DNA of 64,000 nucleotides from Desulfuromonas acetexigens (GTDB lineage: Bacteria; Desulfobacterota; Desulfuromonadia; Desulfuromonadales; Trichloromonadaceae), in NCBI RefSeq assembly GCF_900111775.1, contig NZ_FOJJ01000037.1, positions 237,106 to 301,105 on the forward strand, in the 5' to 3' direction. Shown one piece after another: positions 51,796 to 63,872 of the stretch (position 1 is its first letter; each line of letters starts with the position of its first letter). The notes under the pieces are model-generated. The model was not told where the DNA came from. It did not search any database and worked only from the letters and a program-made list of their open reading frames with translations. A program made the translations under genes and the position numbers.

Positions 51796-52725
51796 TCAGT
51801 CGAACAGCGACCAGTTGATGGAGATGGCCGCCCGCTCGCGCAGACCCCGCAGCCATTCCTGATAGGCTTCTTCCTCGGCGCGCTCGCGCAGCCGCGCGCG
51901 AATTTTATCCCGGGACTCGTCCAGGGAGACTTGCAAAGCCGGGCGACGTTCCAAGAACTGGAAAAGATGATAACCGTACTCGCTTTGCACCAGACCGCTC
52001 AGATCCCCCGCGGCCATCTCCCAGACGGCCGAGTCGATCTCGGGCGGCATTTCCCCCTGGGCAAAAAATCCGAGGTCCCCCCCTTCTTCGCCATCGGGAG
52101 AGAGGGAATGGCGCCGGGCCAGCTCGGCAAAATCGACGCCCGCCTGCAGCTCCGCCAGCAGCCGTTGCCCTTCGGCCTCGTCCGCGACCAGAATCTGCCG
52201 CACCCGAACCTGCTCGGGTTGGGCGAACTCTTCGGCATGCTCCCGATAGTAGGCGGAGACCTCGTCGTCGCTGACCTCGACCTCGTCCTGAACCGTCAGG
52301 CGCGCGACCTTTTCCATCAGCAGGCTTTCTTCCAGCTCACGCCGCCAGGCCTTTTCATCGAGACCGCGGGCCTTCAACCCGGCATGAAATTCCTCCTCGG
52401 GGTAGCCGCTACGCACCTCGGCTTCGGCTGCCGCCAACTCCGCTGCCGTCAGGGAGACAGCGAGGCGCTCCGCTTCCGCCAGGGACAGTTCGCGGTCAAC
52501 GATGCGAACGAGAAAGGTCCGCTCCAACTCGGCCCGCTCTTCGGCGCCAAGCTGCTGGTCCTGGGGAAGCGTCTTGGCAAAGCGCTCCTGAAATTCGCCG
52601 TGACTCACCTCGCGGCCATTGACCTTGAGCAGCACCTGCGGCGAAGCCTCTCCCCGCTCACGACAGCCGAAAAGCATCAGCCCGAAGAGGAGCAGCAGGA
52701 GTACTCGATAGCGGCCCATGACCAT
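51796..52725 (-). CDS. PrsA/PpiC-like peptidyl-prolyl isomerase lipoprotein
   Basis: A 309-residue lipoprotein with lipobox LMLFGC. An N-terminal SurA-like helical region (LKVNGREVSHGEFQERFAKT) is followed by a parvulin rotamase domain (residues about 175-270: VRVRQILVADEAEGQRLLAE, GGDLGFFAQGEMPPEIDSA). It is likely a membrane-anchored folding factor in the periplasm, distinct from but related to the SurA-like protein encoded next. The start at 52725 follows GCGAGGATTTC; an ATG two codons further in is also possible. It lies between mfd and the surA-like gene. Confidence 0.87.
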   Translation of the reverse strand: MVMGRYRVLLLLLFGLMLFGCRERGEASPQVLLKVNGREVSHGEFQERFAKTLPQDQQLGAEERAELERTFLVRIVDRELSLAEAERLAVSLTAAELAAAEAEVRSGYPEEEFHAGLKARGLDEKAWRRELEESLLMEKVARLTVQDEVEVSDDEVSAYYREHAEEFAQPEQVRVRQILVADEAEGQRLLAELQAGVDFAELARRHSLSPDGEEGGDLGFFAQGEMPPEIDSAVWEMAAGDLSGLVQSEYGYHLFQFLERRPALQVSLDESRDKIRARLRERAEEEAYQEWLRGLRERAAISINWSLFD

Positions 52726-52805
52726 GAAATCCTCGCGCGGAAGACCCCGACGTGAAGGCTTGAAAAAGAGAAAAACAACGAATTCCAAAGGGAAAGCTAG
52801 CACAG

Positions 52806-56282
<3,477 letters not shown>

Positions 56283-56298
56283 GGCTTTAAGCTTGTCC

Positions 56299-56330
56299 TA
56301 AAAAAACGGGGCGTGCCGAACACGCCCCGC
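56299..56330 (-). terminator. Terminator of nadA
   Basis: Minus-strand 10-bp stem (GCGGGGCGTG and complement with loop TTCGG) followed by a T-run, about 30 bases after the nadA stop. Confidence 0.85.
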
Positions 56331-56357
56331 ATGATGATTTCTTCGGCGAAAACCCGG

Positions 56358-57272
56358 TCAGTCCCGGGGGATGGCCAGCATCCGCTCGAGGGCGACTCGC
56401 GCCTTCTCCCGCACCTCGTCCGGTACGGTGACCCGGGGACTCAAGGTCTGCAGGCTTTTCAGCACATCCTCCAGGGCGGTCAGCTTCATGTTGGGGCAGA
56501 TCAGGCGCCGCGAGGGGAGGATGAATTCCTTGTCGGGATTCTCCAGGCGCAGTCGGTAGAGGATGCCCGCCTCGGTGCCGACGATGAATTTTTTCGCCGG
56601 ATTGCTCTTGGCGAAGCCGTACATGCCGGTGGTGGAACAGATATGATGGGCCAGGGCAAGAATCTCCGGGGTGCACTCGGGATGGGCCATGAAGAGGGCG
56701 TCGGGATGCTCGGCCAGGGCCTGTTTCACCTCTTCCACCGCCAGGCGATCATGGGTCGGACAGTAGCCTTCCCAGAAATGGCACTTCTTGTCGGTGTTGG
56801 CGGCGATGTAGCGGCCGAGGTTGCGGTCGGGGACGAGAATCACTTCGTCGGCATCGAGGGAGTTGACCACCTTGACGGCGTTGGCGCTGGTGCAGCAGAT
56901 GTCGCTTTCGGCCTTGACCACCGCCGACGAGTTGACGTAGGTCACCACCGGCCGTCCGGGGAGCCGGGCCTTCATCTCACGCAGGCCCTCGACGGTGACC
57001 ATGTCGGCCATCGGGCAGCCGGCGTCGGGACGGGGCAGGAGGACGATCTTCTCCGGTGCCAGAATCGCCGCGCTTTCGGCCATAAAATGAACGCCGCAGA
57101 AAACGATCACCTTGCGCTCGGTGCGCGCCGCTTCCAGCGACAGGGCCAGGGAATCGCCGGTAATGTCGGCCACGGCCTGAATCTCGTCGCGCTGGTAGTT
57201 GTGCGCCAACAGCAAGGCATCGCGTTCCTCGGCCAGCCGGCGAATTTCCTTGAACATTTCTTCCTGAGTCAT
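56358..57272 (-). CDS. nadA: Quinolinate synthase A
   Basis: A 304-residue NadA, the [4Fe-4S] enzyme that makes quinolinate from iminoaspartate and dihydroxyacetone phosphate for NAD synthesis. Marks are [40 protein letters not shown] (cluster Cys), [20 protein letters not shown] and [16 protein letters not shown] with the last cluster Cys. The start at 57272 follows GGAAGGTGGCCT. It is monocistronic with its own promoter and terminator; no nadB or nadC is nearby. Confidence 0.96.
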   Translation of the reverse strand: MTQEEMFKEIRRLAEERDALLLAHNYQRDEIQAVADITGDSLALSLEAARTERKVIVFCGVHFMAESAAILAPEKIVLLPRPDAGCPMADMVTVEGLREMKARLPGRPVVTYVNSSAVVKAESDICCTSANAVKVVNSLDADEVILVPDRNLGRYIAANTDKKCHFWEGYCPTHDRLAVEEVKQALAEHPDALFMAHPECTPEILALAHHICSTTGMYGFAKSNPAKKFIVGTEAGILYRLRLENPDKEFILPSRRLICPNMKLTALEDVLKSLQTLSPRVTVPDEVREKARVALERMLAIPRD

Positions 57273-57319
57273 AGGCCACCTTCCATCGCCGTGCGGCAAA
57301 GAGCTTGCAAAGTCGCCGT

Positions 57320-57348
57320 ATACTAGTTTAAAAGTCCTGATATGTCAA
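57320..57348 (-). promoter_or_regulatory. Promoter of nadA
   Basis: Minus strand TTGACA (57343-57348), 17-base spacer, TAGTAT (57320-57325), about 50 bases before the ATG. Confidence 0.65.
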
Positions 57349-57371
57349 ACCCTTATCGAATCCCTTTGGTC

Positions 57372-57399
57372 TTGACAGGGACAGGGGAGAAGGGATAAT
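57372..57399 (+). promoter_or_regulatory. Promoter of tatB-tatC
   Basis: TTGACA (57372-57377), 16-base spacer, GATAAT (57394-57399), about 50 bases before the tatB start. It lies back to back with the nadA promoter. Confidence 0.6.
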
Positions 57400-57449
57400 C
57401 TCGGCACGCTTGTCCCACATCCCGCCCCCCATATCCCAAGGATTCTTTT

Positions 57450-57785
57450 ATGTTCGGTATCGGCATGCCCGAGCTTCTGTTGATTCTGGCTGTAGCCCTG
57501 ATTGTCATCGGCCCGAAAAAACTTCCCGACATGGCCCGCGCCCTCGGTCGCGGCCTGTCCGAGTTCCGCAAAGCCACCGACGAACTGAAAAACACCCTGA
57601 ACGAGGAAAGCCGGGCCGAGCAAAAGCCCGAGTCGCTACCGTCCCCCGCCCGCGAGACCACGCCGCCGCCGGTGACGACCTCCAACCCCTATGTCGACGG
57701 TACCAGTGCCGAGCTCGACGAGCTCACCCCCGGCCCAGAGGAGGCGACTCGCCCGGAAACCAAGGACCCCACCCATGGCGGATGA
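57450..57785 (+). CDS. tatB: Sec-independent protein translocase TatA/TatB family subunit
   Basis: A 111-residue protein with a single N-terminal helix ([20 protein letters not shown]), an amphipathic helix ([20 protein letters not shown]) and an acidic, Pro-rich tail. This layout is shared by TatA and TatB; the Glu in the helix start and the longer tail favour TatB. The Tat pathway exports folded, often cofactor-bearing proteins. Its end overlaps the tatC start by 11 bases. No separate tatA is seen in the window. Confidence 0.85.
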   Translation: MFGIGMPELLLILAVALIVIGPKKLPDMARALGRGLSEFRKATDELKNTLNEESRAEQKPESLPSPARETTPPPVTTSNPYVDGTSAELDELTPGPEEATRPETKDPTHGG

Positions 57786-58560
57786 TCAGCTGCCTCTCAC
57801 CACCCATCTTGAAGAGCTGCGCAAACGCCTGATTATTGCCGCCTCCGCCTGGATCGTCGCTTTCCTCGGCTGCTACAGCTTTGCCGAAAAGCTTTTCCAG
57901 TACATTGCCGAGCCGGTCCGGGTGGCCCTGCCCGAAGGCAGCTCGCTGGTCTTCATCAATGCCACCGAGCCCTTCTTCACCTATCTCAAAATCGCCGCCA
58001 TCGCCGGGGTATTGGTCGCTCTGCCCGTTATTCTCTGGCAGTTCTGGGCCTTTATCGCCCCCGGTCTCTACGGCCACGAGAAACGTTTCGCCATCCCCTT
58101 CGTGCTGGTCAGCTGCATGTTTTTCGCCGCCGGCACCTATTTCGGCTTTGTCTACGTTTTCCCCACCATCTTCACTTTTCTCATCGGCTACGGCACCAGC
58201 GTCGCCGGCATCAGCGCCATGCTCTCCATGGGCAGCTACCTGACCCTCTCGACCCGGCTGCTTTTCGCCTTCGGCCTCGTTTTCGAGCTACCGGTGGTCA
58301 TCTTCTTCCTTGCCCGCATGGGGGTGGTCGACCACATCTGGCTGCGCAAAAACCGCAAATTTGCGATCCTTTGTGCCTTCATCGTCGGCGCCGTCCTCAC
58401 TCCACCCGACGTCTTCTCCCAATCCGCCATCGCATTTCCCTTCATCATTCTCTACGAAGTCGGCATCCTCGCCGCCCGCTTCTTCGGCAAGAAAAAGGTC
58501 GAACCGGAAGAAGAGGATGATGAAGGCGAGGAGGAGAAGCCACCGGAAAACACCGACTGA
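57775..58560 (+). CDS. tatC: Sec-independent protein translocase TatC
   Basis: A 261-residue inner-membrane protein with six helices. The N-terminal signature [20 protein letters not shown] contains the conserved signal-binding Glu, and a second conserved Glu lies in [19 protein letters not shown]. The tail is acidic. The start at 57775 lies inside the tatB end. TatC is the receptor for twin-arginine signal peptides. A terminator follows 20 bases after the stop. Confidence 0.95.
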   Translation: MADDQLPLTTHLEELRKRLIIAASAWIVAFLGCYSFAEKLFQYIAEPVRVALPEGSSLVFINATEPFFTYLKIAAIAGVLVALPVILWQFWAFIAPGLYGHEKRFAIPFVLVSCMFFAAGTYFGFVYVFPTIFTFLIGYGTSVAGISAMLSMGSYLTLSTRLLFAFGLVFELPVVIFFLARMGVVDHIWLRKNRKFAILCAFIVGAVLTPPDVFSQSAIAFPFIILYEVGILAARFFGKKKVEPEEEDDEGEEEKPPENTD

Positions 58561-58580
58561 AAACATTCCTATAACAAGCA

Positions 58581-58618
58581 AAAACGCCCGTGGCCGAAAA
58601 TGGCAACGGGCGTTTTTT
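58581..58618 (+). terminator. Terminator of tatB-tatC
   Basis: Stem ACGCCCGT/ACGGGCGT with a GCC/GGC inner pair and six T. A very similar hairpin in opposite orientation lies at 61924-61966. The stretch 58619-58796 after it holds no gene that I can see. Confidence 0.85.
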
Positions 58619-58796
58619 GTTGGGGGTTCAAGCTGAACGCTGGGGGATGAGGGAGGAAAAGTGGAAGGGTTCAAGAAACGACACTTCCTTTTGTCTCTCA
58701 TCAGCATCGCCCAGGTTACAGAGCGATGCAAATAGAACAACAAGGTTACACTGGGGAAAGCGGTAAAACGATGGCTCCCGAGCTTAGGTTTCTTCA

Positions 58797-59333
58797 TTAT
58801 TGATGGATCAGTCGGTCCCGGAAATTAACAAATTTCCCTGGCTGTCCTTCCTTTTTGGACCACCGCTCAATTTCGGCCAGATCGATGTCGTTGGATCTGC
58901 CGACAAGTAGCGCTTGTTCCAGACACTCCAGATCGTTCCAGTGGAAGTAGGCCGCTAATCGATCCTTGACACAGTCCGTCGGCGACAAGGCCACCAAAGT
59001 TCCCGTATCGTAACTCAGCACCTTGAGGCTCTGCGGCGGTTCGTCGCCAACCGCCAGGGGACCGGCGGGAAACTCAAGGAAAATCTTCGTTTCCGGATGT
59101 CTGAAATAACGGCCTTGCTCCTGAAAGTCGATCTCGGCCAGCGCCGCTTTCAACTTGCGTCGCCCGGAAGAAATGTTTTCGATAAAGTCCAGATCGTCGG
59201 AAACATACTTGCCGGCGGCATAGATGGAAACACACCCTCCCCCCGTAAGAACCACGTCAATTTCCTTCCGTTGCAGATGAGAGCAGACGTAAGCCGCCAA
59301 CTCACCCATTCCCATATCAGCTATCGCTTTCAT
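58797..59333 (-). CDS. AbiEii-like nucleotidyltransferase (putative toxin)
   Basis: A 178-residue protein with a nucleotidyltransferase-fold start: DVVLTGGGCVSIYAAGKY followed by VSDDLDFIENIS, which gives the glycine-rich turn and the D-X-D metal pair, and a possible third acidic residue in TKIFLEFPAGPL. Later VALSPTDCVKDRLAAYFHWN resembles the AbiEii-type substrate-recognition helix. The ATG overlaps the upstream wHTH gene stop by four bases. In AbiE type IV toxin-antitoxin systems a wHTH antitoxin gene precedes a nucleotidyltransferase toxin gene, which is the order here. Toxicity is inference; it is shorter than classical AbiEii. Confidence 0.68.
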   Translation of the reverse strand: MKAIADMGMGELAAYVCSHLQRKEIDVVLTGGGCVSIYAAGKYVSDDLDFIENISSGRRKLKAALAEIDFQEQGRYFRHPETKIFLEFPAGPLAVGDEPPQSLKVLSYDTGTLVALSPTDCVKDRLAAYFHWNDLECLEQALLVGRSNDIDLAEIERWSKKEGQPGKFVNFRDRLIHQ

Positions 59334-59659
59334 AGAGGTTTCCCCGCTCTCCGGGGACGGCGCCTTCCCATCATCAGCCGGTCTTTTTCTTCTTCCGGAT
59401 AAAAAGCCAGCGCCCTTTCCAGGATCGTCTTGAGTTCCTCAAGAAAGGGATAGCGCGGATTAAAGGCATACAGGCGGGTGTTTCCAAGCAGACGACTGTA
59501 CAGCACCCCTCCCGCCTCCAGTTTCTCGAACTGGTTTTGGATCGACCGCAAATCGACGGCATAGAACTTGGCCACCTCGCGCGGGTAGCCTTCTTCCCTG
59601 GCAAGGATGTAGAGCAGAACCTTTTCCCGGTTGACGGTGCCGAATAAAGCTTCAAGCAT
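59330..59659 (-). CDS. Winged-helix regulator (putative AbiEi-like antitoxin)
   Basis: A 109-residue protein whose first 65 residues form a winged helix (NREKVLLYILAREEGYPREV, AVDLRSIQNQFEKLEAGG, and the wing VLYSRLLGNTRLYAFN), followed by a helical end rich in Arg. It is probably a DNA-binding repressor. Nested inverted repeats lie 16-55 bases before its start, where an autoregulating antitoxin would bind. GCGAGG lies before the ATG. It is coupled (ATGA) to the nucleotidyltransferase gene. It could also be a plain transcription regulator. Confidence 0.68.
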   Translation of the reverse strand: MLEALFGTVNREKVLLYILAREEGYPREVAKFYAVDLRSIQNQFEKLEAGGVLYSRLLGNTRLYAFNPRYPFLEELKTILERALAFYPEEEKDRLMMGRRRPRRAGKPL

Positions 59660-59674
59660 TGCTGGCCTCGCTAG

Positions 59675-59714
59675 TGACGTAATGACTCCGTCAGTTGATT
59701 TACTATTTACGTCA
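59675..59714. promoter_or_regulatory. Nested palindromes upstream of the AbiE-like pair
   Basis: TGACGTAA (59675-59682) and TTACGTCA (59707-59714) are perfect inverted repeats. Between them lies a second palindrome TGAC-TCC-GTCA (59683-59693). The site is AT-richer than its surroundings. This fits an operator for autoregulation by the wHTH protein. Confidence 0.6.
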
Positions 59715-59885
59715 TTCTAAGCTCTGATGTCTCCTCAAGCAATGCTATTTTCTTCCTCCAGATCGACAGCGAGCCGGCTCCGTTTTGAGGCTTACCAAGG
59801 TGACAGGAGCGGGTTTTCGTGATCTCTTCGCTGCCGTCGGAATTCCTCGTTTACCGGTAGGGACCACTGACCCCGTCGCCCAGGG

Positions 59886-61703
59886 TTACAGCGGAAAGAG
59901 CAGCGGCAGCAAAGCAATGCATATGAGCAGCACGATCAGGGTGAAGGGGACGCCGACACGGAGGAAATCGACAAAGCGATAATTGCCGGGACCAAGGACC
60001 AAAGTGTTGACCGGCGAAGAGATGGGCGTCATGAAGGCAGCGGAGGCGGCCAGCGCGACCGTCATGGCAAAGGGGTAGGGGGAGACTCCGAGCTCTTGAG
60101 CCACGCCGATGCCGATGGGGGCCATCAGTACGGCGGTGGCGGTATTGGAAATGAACAGGCCGATAACGGCGGTGAGCAGGAAGAGCGCCGCCATCACCAC
60201 CCGGGGGCCGGCGTCGCCGACGAGGTCGAGCAGGGCCGCCACGAAAAAGTCGATCCCTCCGGTTTTCTGCAGGGCCAAGGCGAAGGGGAGCATCCCGACA
60301 ATCAATATGAGGCTTTGCCAGTGGATGGAGCGATAGGCGCTCTCCATATCGATGCAGCGAAAGGCGCCCATCAGCATGCAGCCGAGAAGGGCGGCAATGA
60401 CGTTGGGAACCAGCCCACTGATCATCAAAGCGATAGTCGCAGCGAGACCGATGAGGGCAAAAGGGGCCTGACGCAGGGCCGGCGCGGCTTCGTCGAACTC
60501 GGCGGGGAGATTGAGCAGTAAAAAATCGTGGCTCTGCGAACGCAACTGGCGAATGGATTTCCAGGTGCCGGCAATGAGCAGCGTATCCCCCAGTTTCAGC
60601 TTTTCGCGCAGCAGATTTTCTCCCAGGGGCTCGCCTTTACGCCGGATCCCCATGACGCTGATCCCCCGTTGCGAGCGCAGTTGCAGATCGAGCACCGACT
60701 TGCCGATGAGGAACGATTCGGGGGGAAGCAGCAGTTCGGCCATCCCCAACTCCCGTGACAGATCGTCGCGAAAGCCGCTCTCGCTCAGCCCCAGTTCGGC
60801 CCGAAACGCCTCGACACTGATGGGGGCGCAGGTAAAGTCGATGATGATAATGTCACCGGCAAGCAACTCCCGGTTGGCGGAGGGTCGCAGCATGACCCGG
60901 CGGAACTGGCGCTGGCGTTCGATGGAGACGATATTGGCCAGGTAGCGCTTGCGCAGTTCCACTTCGCCGAGCGTTTGCCCCACCAGCGGGGAATCGGGCT
61001 CGATGCGCATGCGATGAACGCGATCGAGAATCCGATATTCCCGCGCCAGATCCATCAACCGGCGGCGCTTTTCGGGTGCGCCTTCACCTTCCTTGCGACC
61101 GCCGATCCGGCCCTGCATCGCCAGCATGTAACCGACGCCGCAGAGGAGCACGACCAGACCCATCGGGGTGAAATCGAAGAAGGCGAAGCCTTCGTACCCG
61201 GCGCGGCCGAGTTCGGCATTGACGATCAGGTTGGGCGGCGTGCCGACCAGGGTAAGCATGCCGCTGATGAGACCGGCGAAGCACAGGGGCATCATCAGGC
61301 GACTTCGGCTCACGCCGATACGACCGGCGACGCTCAGGGTCACGGGGATGAAGATCGCGACGACGCCGGTGGAACTCATGACCGAACCGAGGACGGCGAC
61401 CGCCAGCATCAACAGCACCAACACTCGGGTTTCGCTCTTTCCCGCCTTGTCGACCAGCCAGTCGCCGACCCGCAAGGCGATGCCGGTACGGACCAGGCTT
61501 TCGCCGATGACAAAAAAGGCGGCGATAAGAATGACGCTGGGCTCGCTGAACCCGGCCAGAGCTTCCCCAGCATCGAGGATGCCGCTGAGGACCAGAGCAA
61601 GGAGAGCGAGTAGCGCCACCGCGTCCATGCGCGGACGGTTGGCGACGAAGGCGGCGATGCAAAGGGCGAGAAGGCCCAGAACCCACAGTGTTTCGGCATT
61701 CAT
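59886..61703 (-). CDS. SLC13-family anion transporter with two TrkA-C (RCK-C) domains
   Basis: A 605-residue transporter. Both membrane halves show the family turn: LTLVGTPPNLIVNAELG (near residue 155) and MTPISSPVNTLVLGPGNYRF (near 570). Between them, residues 205-390 hold two TrkA-C domains (MRIEPDSPLVGQTLGEVELR and LLLPPESFLIGKSVLDLQLR), cytoplasmic ligand-binding modules. Members import sulfate, dicarboxylates or similar anions; the substrate here is unknown. I start at the ATG at 61703; a TTG three codons earlier is possible. No good ribosome site is visible for either. Confidence 0.88.
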   Translation of the reverse strand: MNAETLWVLGLLALCIAAFVANRPRMDAVALLALLALVLSGILDAGEALAGFSEPSVILIAAFFVIGESLVRTGIALRVGDWLVDKAGKSETRVLVLLMLAVAVLGSVMSSTGVVAIFIPVTLSVAGRIGVSRSRLMMPLCFAGLISGMLTLVGTPPNLIVNAELGRAGYEGFAFFDFTPMGLVVLLCGVGYMLAMQGRIGGRKEGEGAPEKRRRLMDLAREYRILDRVHRMRIEPDSPLVGQTLGEVELRKRYLANIVSIERQRQFRRVMLRPSANRELLAGDIIIIDFTCAPISVEAFRAELGLSESGFRDDLSRELGMAELLLPPESFLIGKSVLDLQLRSQRGISVMGIRRKGEPLGENLLREKLKLGDTLLIAGTWKSIRQLRSQSHDFLLLNLPAEFDEAAPALRQAPFALIGLAATIALMISGLVPNVIAALLGCMLMGAFRCIDMESAYRSIHWQSLILIVGMLPFALALQKTGGIDFFVAALLDLVGDAGPRVVMAALFLLTAVIGLFISNTATAVLMAPIGIGVAQELGVSPYPFAMTVALAASAAFMTPISSPVNTLVLGPGNYRFVDFLRVGVPFTLIVLLICIALLPLLFPL

Positions 61704-61996
61704 GACGGACAACCCGGGGTAAGGGGTGGGAAGGATGAGACACGTTTTCTGCCGTACTCTACCCCGAAGCGGCTTGACAAGGCAAACCGGGGGAGGGAAA
61801 TGGCGACTGGAAGGGCAGCAATACTTTTGCGGTTATGCCGACGGCCCTCCGGAAGGGAGCCTTGCCGGAAAGGACAAATGCACGAAATCCCTTGAGACGC
61901 CACCAGTTCCAGATTTCCATTGCAACAAAAACGCCCGTCGCCATTTACGGCCACGGGCGTTTTTGTTCATCAATGCTTGCGCGCAGTGCCGAGAAG
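61704..61996. other. Intergenic DNA between the SLC13 gene and the glsB-like gene
   Basis: No gene is supported. It holds the symmetric hairpin at 61924-61966 and, from about 61820 to 61920, GC-rich imperfect inverted repeats that could be the SLC13 leader. I recognised no known riboswitch. Confidence 0.35.
61924..61966 (-). terminator. Terminator after the glsB-like gene (symmetric)
   Basis: A perfect 15-bp stem (AACAAAAACGCCCGT and complement) with a 13-base middle, T-rich on both sides. It matches, inverted, the tatC terminator at 58581-58618, including most of the loop. Confidence 0.8.
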
Positions 61997-62251
61997 CTAT
62001 TTCTTCTTGAAAAAACCGACCTTGCCAAGGATGAAAATCAGCAGCGCGGCGCCGGCGATGGCGATGACAAAGCGAAGGATACCGCCGGCGGGGGCGATGC
62101 CGAGCATTCCGGCGAGCCAGAAGCCCAGGGACGAACCGACCAACCCGACCAAGACATTGGCGATCATGCCCATCTGCGCGTTGGTCTTCATGACGATACT
62201 CGCCAGCCAGCCGACCAGGCCGCCAATAATCAAAGAAACGATGAAACCCAT
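61997..62251 (-). CDS. GlsB/YeaQ/YmgE family stress-response membrane protein
   Basis: An 84-residue protein with three hydrophobic helices. It begins MGFIVSLIIGGLVGWLAS and has the family core MGMIANVLVGLVGSSLGFWL, as in transglycosylase-associated YeaQ/YmgE proteins, and ends FFKKK. It is often induced by envelope or acid stress; the molecular role is not known. GGAGG lies just before the ATG. A symmetric terminator follows. Confidence 0.92.
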   Translation of the reverse strand: MGFIVSLIIGGLVGWLASIVMKTNAQMGMIANVLVGLVGSSLGFWLAGMLGIAPAGGILRFVIAIAGAALLIFILGKVGFFKKK

Positions 62252-62304
62252 CTTTATCCTCCCTGAATAATTAGATAATTTTCTGCATCAACCCGGGCGT
62301 CAAC

Positions 62305-62694
62305 TCAGTCGAGCAGTTCCGCGGGCACATTCCCGCCGTTGGCGGCGATGCGGGCAAGCACGGTTTTGTGCAGCCACATGTTCATCTTCGCCGAATCGCC
62401 CATCAAATCGGCGGGACAGCCCAACTCTACGGCCAGCTCCTTGCGCGCCGCGAAGCTGCTGTCGATTTCGAGTAGTTTCAACAGGTCGACAATAGACGTC
62501 CGCCAGTTGAGCTTCTGCGGATTCGCCGCCGCCCGTTGCTCCAGTTGGGCGACCACGTCGACCACGGCGACCGGCTTGGGTGACGACGGAGCGGCCGGAG
62601 CCACGGTGGACGCCGTAGCGCCAGGAGTTGGCGCGGCCTCCGCAGTATCGCTGCCGATGCCGAGCTTGGCGAGAATTTTACTGAAGAATCCCAT
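62305..62694 (-). CDS. DUF3597 family protein
   Basis: A 129-residue protein matching DUF3597. It begins MGFFSKILAKLGIG, has an Ala/Pro-rich linker (residues 18-40), then VDVVAQLEQRA, LNWRTSIVDLLKLLEIDSSF, AARKELAVELGCPADLMGDS, MNMWLHKTVLARIAANGG and the end VPAELLD. The family is cytoplasmic, of unknown function. AAAGGAGAGAACC precedes the ATG at 62694. The glsB-like gene lies 53 bases downstream on the same strand. Confidence 0.9.
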   Translation of the reverse strand: MGFFSKILAKLGIGSDTAEAAPTPGATASTVAPAAPSSPKPVAVVDVVAQLEQRAAANPQKLNWRTSIVDLLKLLEIDSSFAARKELAVELGCPADLMGDSAKMNMWLHKTVLARIAANGGNVPAELLD

Positions 62695-63020
62695 GGTTCT
62701 CTCCTTTGCTGGTGAGGTTAAGGGTAGCGCCTGCCGGATTGCCGACGGGGTGTGTTTTAGTACGACCAGGCCGATGAAGCGGCCGTCTAAACGATAAAAA
62801 CCGCCAGCGGACAAAATCCCGAAGCGGCACGGCAACGAATCATCCCCCGGCAACATCAACCACAACAGGCAAAATCAATGCATTAAGCGTAACGCAAGCA
62901 TGGCCGTTCGACAAGGTCGAGGCCGGAAAAAGACCGGAGGCATGCCGGAGATGACGGATTGGGAAGAAGGGCGGGGGGGGCAAATGTGTTTTAATTCAAG
63001 GGTGACATCGCTGGCTACCA
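62695..63020. other. Intergenic DNA without recognised gene
   Basis: The first bases are the DUF3597 ribosome site. The rest shows no open frame with a ribosome site, no clear hairpin with a T-run, and no tRNA-like cloverleaf. Confidence 0.4.
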
Positions 63021-63314
63021 CTAGTTCTTCGACTCTTTGCGCAGCCTTCGCAGGAACTCAGAGTCCAGGTCACTTGCTTCCGTATACAGCACGACTTCTG
63101 ACCACTTCTTTGTGTTCAAGGTCGACATGGTTTTATTGCGAAGGAAAACCCGCCCCTCGCGCTCTCCGATGAACTCAGTAAAATGCATGCTCTGTTGATG
63201 TCTCTTTTCATATTCTGCCTGAAAATCCGCCCCGGTTATGTGCTGTGACGCCCCCTGACAAGCGCACACCACCATAGCGATCAGAAGGAACAGGACGACG
63301 GCGATTTGTTTCAT
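63021..63314 (-). CDS. Small putative lipoprotein
   Basis: A 97-residue protein. The N-terminus MKQIAVVLFLLIAMVVCACQ is a signal peptide with a possible lipobox (VVCAC). The mature part is charged (FQAEYEKRHQQSMHFTEFIG, GRVFLRNKTMSTLN). No family is recognised. Base composition is less GC-rich than the neighbouring operons and the same holds for the next gene, so this end of the window may be an acquired region. Confidence 0.6.
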   Translation of the reverse strand: MKQIAVVLFLLIAMVVCACQGASQHITGADFQAEYEKRHQQSMHFTEFIGEREGRVFLRNKTMSTLNTKKWSEVVLYTEASDLDSEFLRRLRKESKN

Positions 63315-63437
63315 TTAATTCATTGGCCTCGAATTCGTGGTTTCACCGGCATGGCGCAACCGCGATTTCCCGAGTGAAGATAGCAGTCATGCTTTCCCGC
63401 CAGGTCCGTAGTGGAAACCGTTGTTGGGGCTTGTTCT

Positions 63438-63809
63438 TCATGGTTTCAGGCCTTGCTTTCCAAATGCATTGATGATTGCATCAGCCAAGTCTGAAAAATA
63501 CTCCCTCCTACTCTTTGGGGGTACCCCTGTCAGGCGAACGAAAATCGGCGCCAGATCTCTGATGTTGACCGTCGCTGAGATGCCGCGTTTAGCAAGGAGT
63601 GACTCCCGTACCGTCGTGAACTCGCCGAGCTGCCCATGCAGTTCATTGATGAACTCGAAACCAAAATCCGCGAATCGATACCGATGCTCGTTTGATTCTT
63701 CGGCGGTCCGGCACGGGACACCGCTAAGTTCCACCGTCAGTCCGGAATAGGTGCCGACCAAGTCTGGAAGAATCTCGTCATGCCAACGTGGTTTCTTGAA
63801 TAGGTTCAT
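63438..63809 (-). CDS. Hypothetical protein
   Basis: A 123-residue protein without signal peptide or membrane helix: MNLFKKPRWHDEILPDLVGT, then YSGLTVELSGVPC, a central FADFGFEFINELHGQLGEFT, and ISATVNIRDLAPIFVRLTGV. I do not recognise the family. No strong ribosome site is visible before the ATG. It lies next to two direct repeats and a group II intron end, so it may belong to a mobile or rearranged region. Confidence 0.5.
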   Translation of the reverse strand: MNLFKKPRWHDEILPDLVGTYSGLTVELSGVPCRTAEESNEHRYRFADFGFEFINELHGQLGEFTTVRESLLAKRGISATVNIRDLAPIFVRLTGVPPKSRREYFSDLADAIINAFGKQGLKP

Positions 63810-63872
63810 TCAGTCTTGTCGGCCCCAACGTGAGGACCCAAAAGGTGACAGATTGAGGACCCAACACAAAAA

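Noticed and set aside
61820..61920. Structured RNA in the SLC13 leader
   Set aside because: The inverted repeats are imperfect and I could not draw a convincing pairing or match a known family.
62900..63172. 90-codon plus-strand open frame
   Set aside because: It overlaps the convergent small lipoprotein gene and lacks a ribosome site and any plausible domain.
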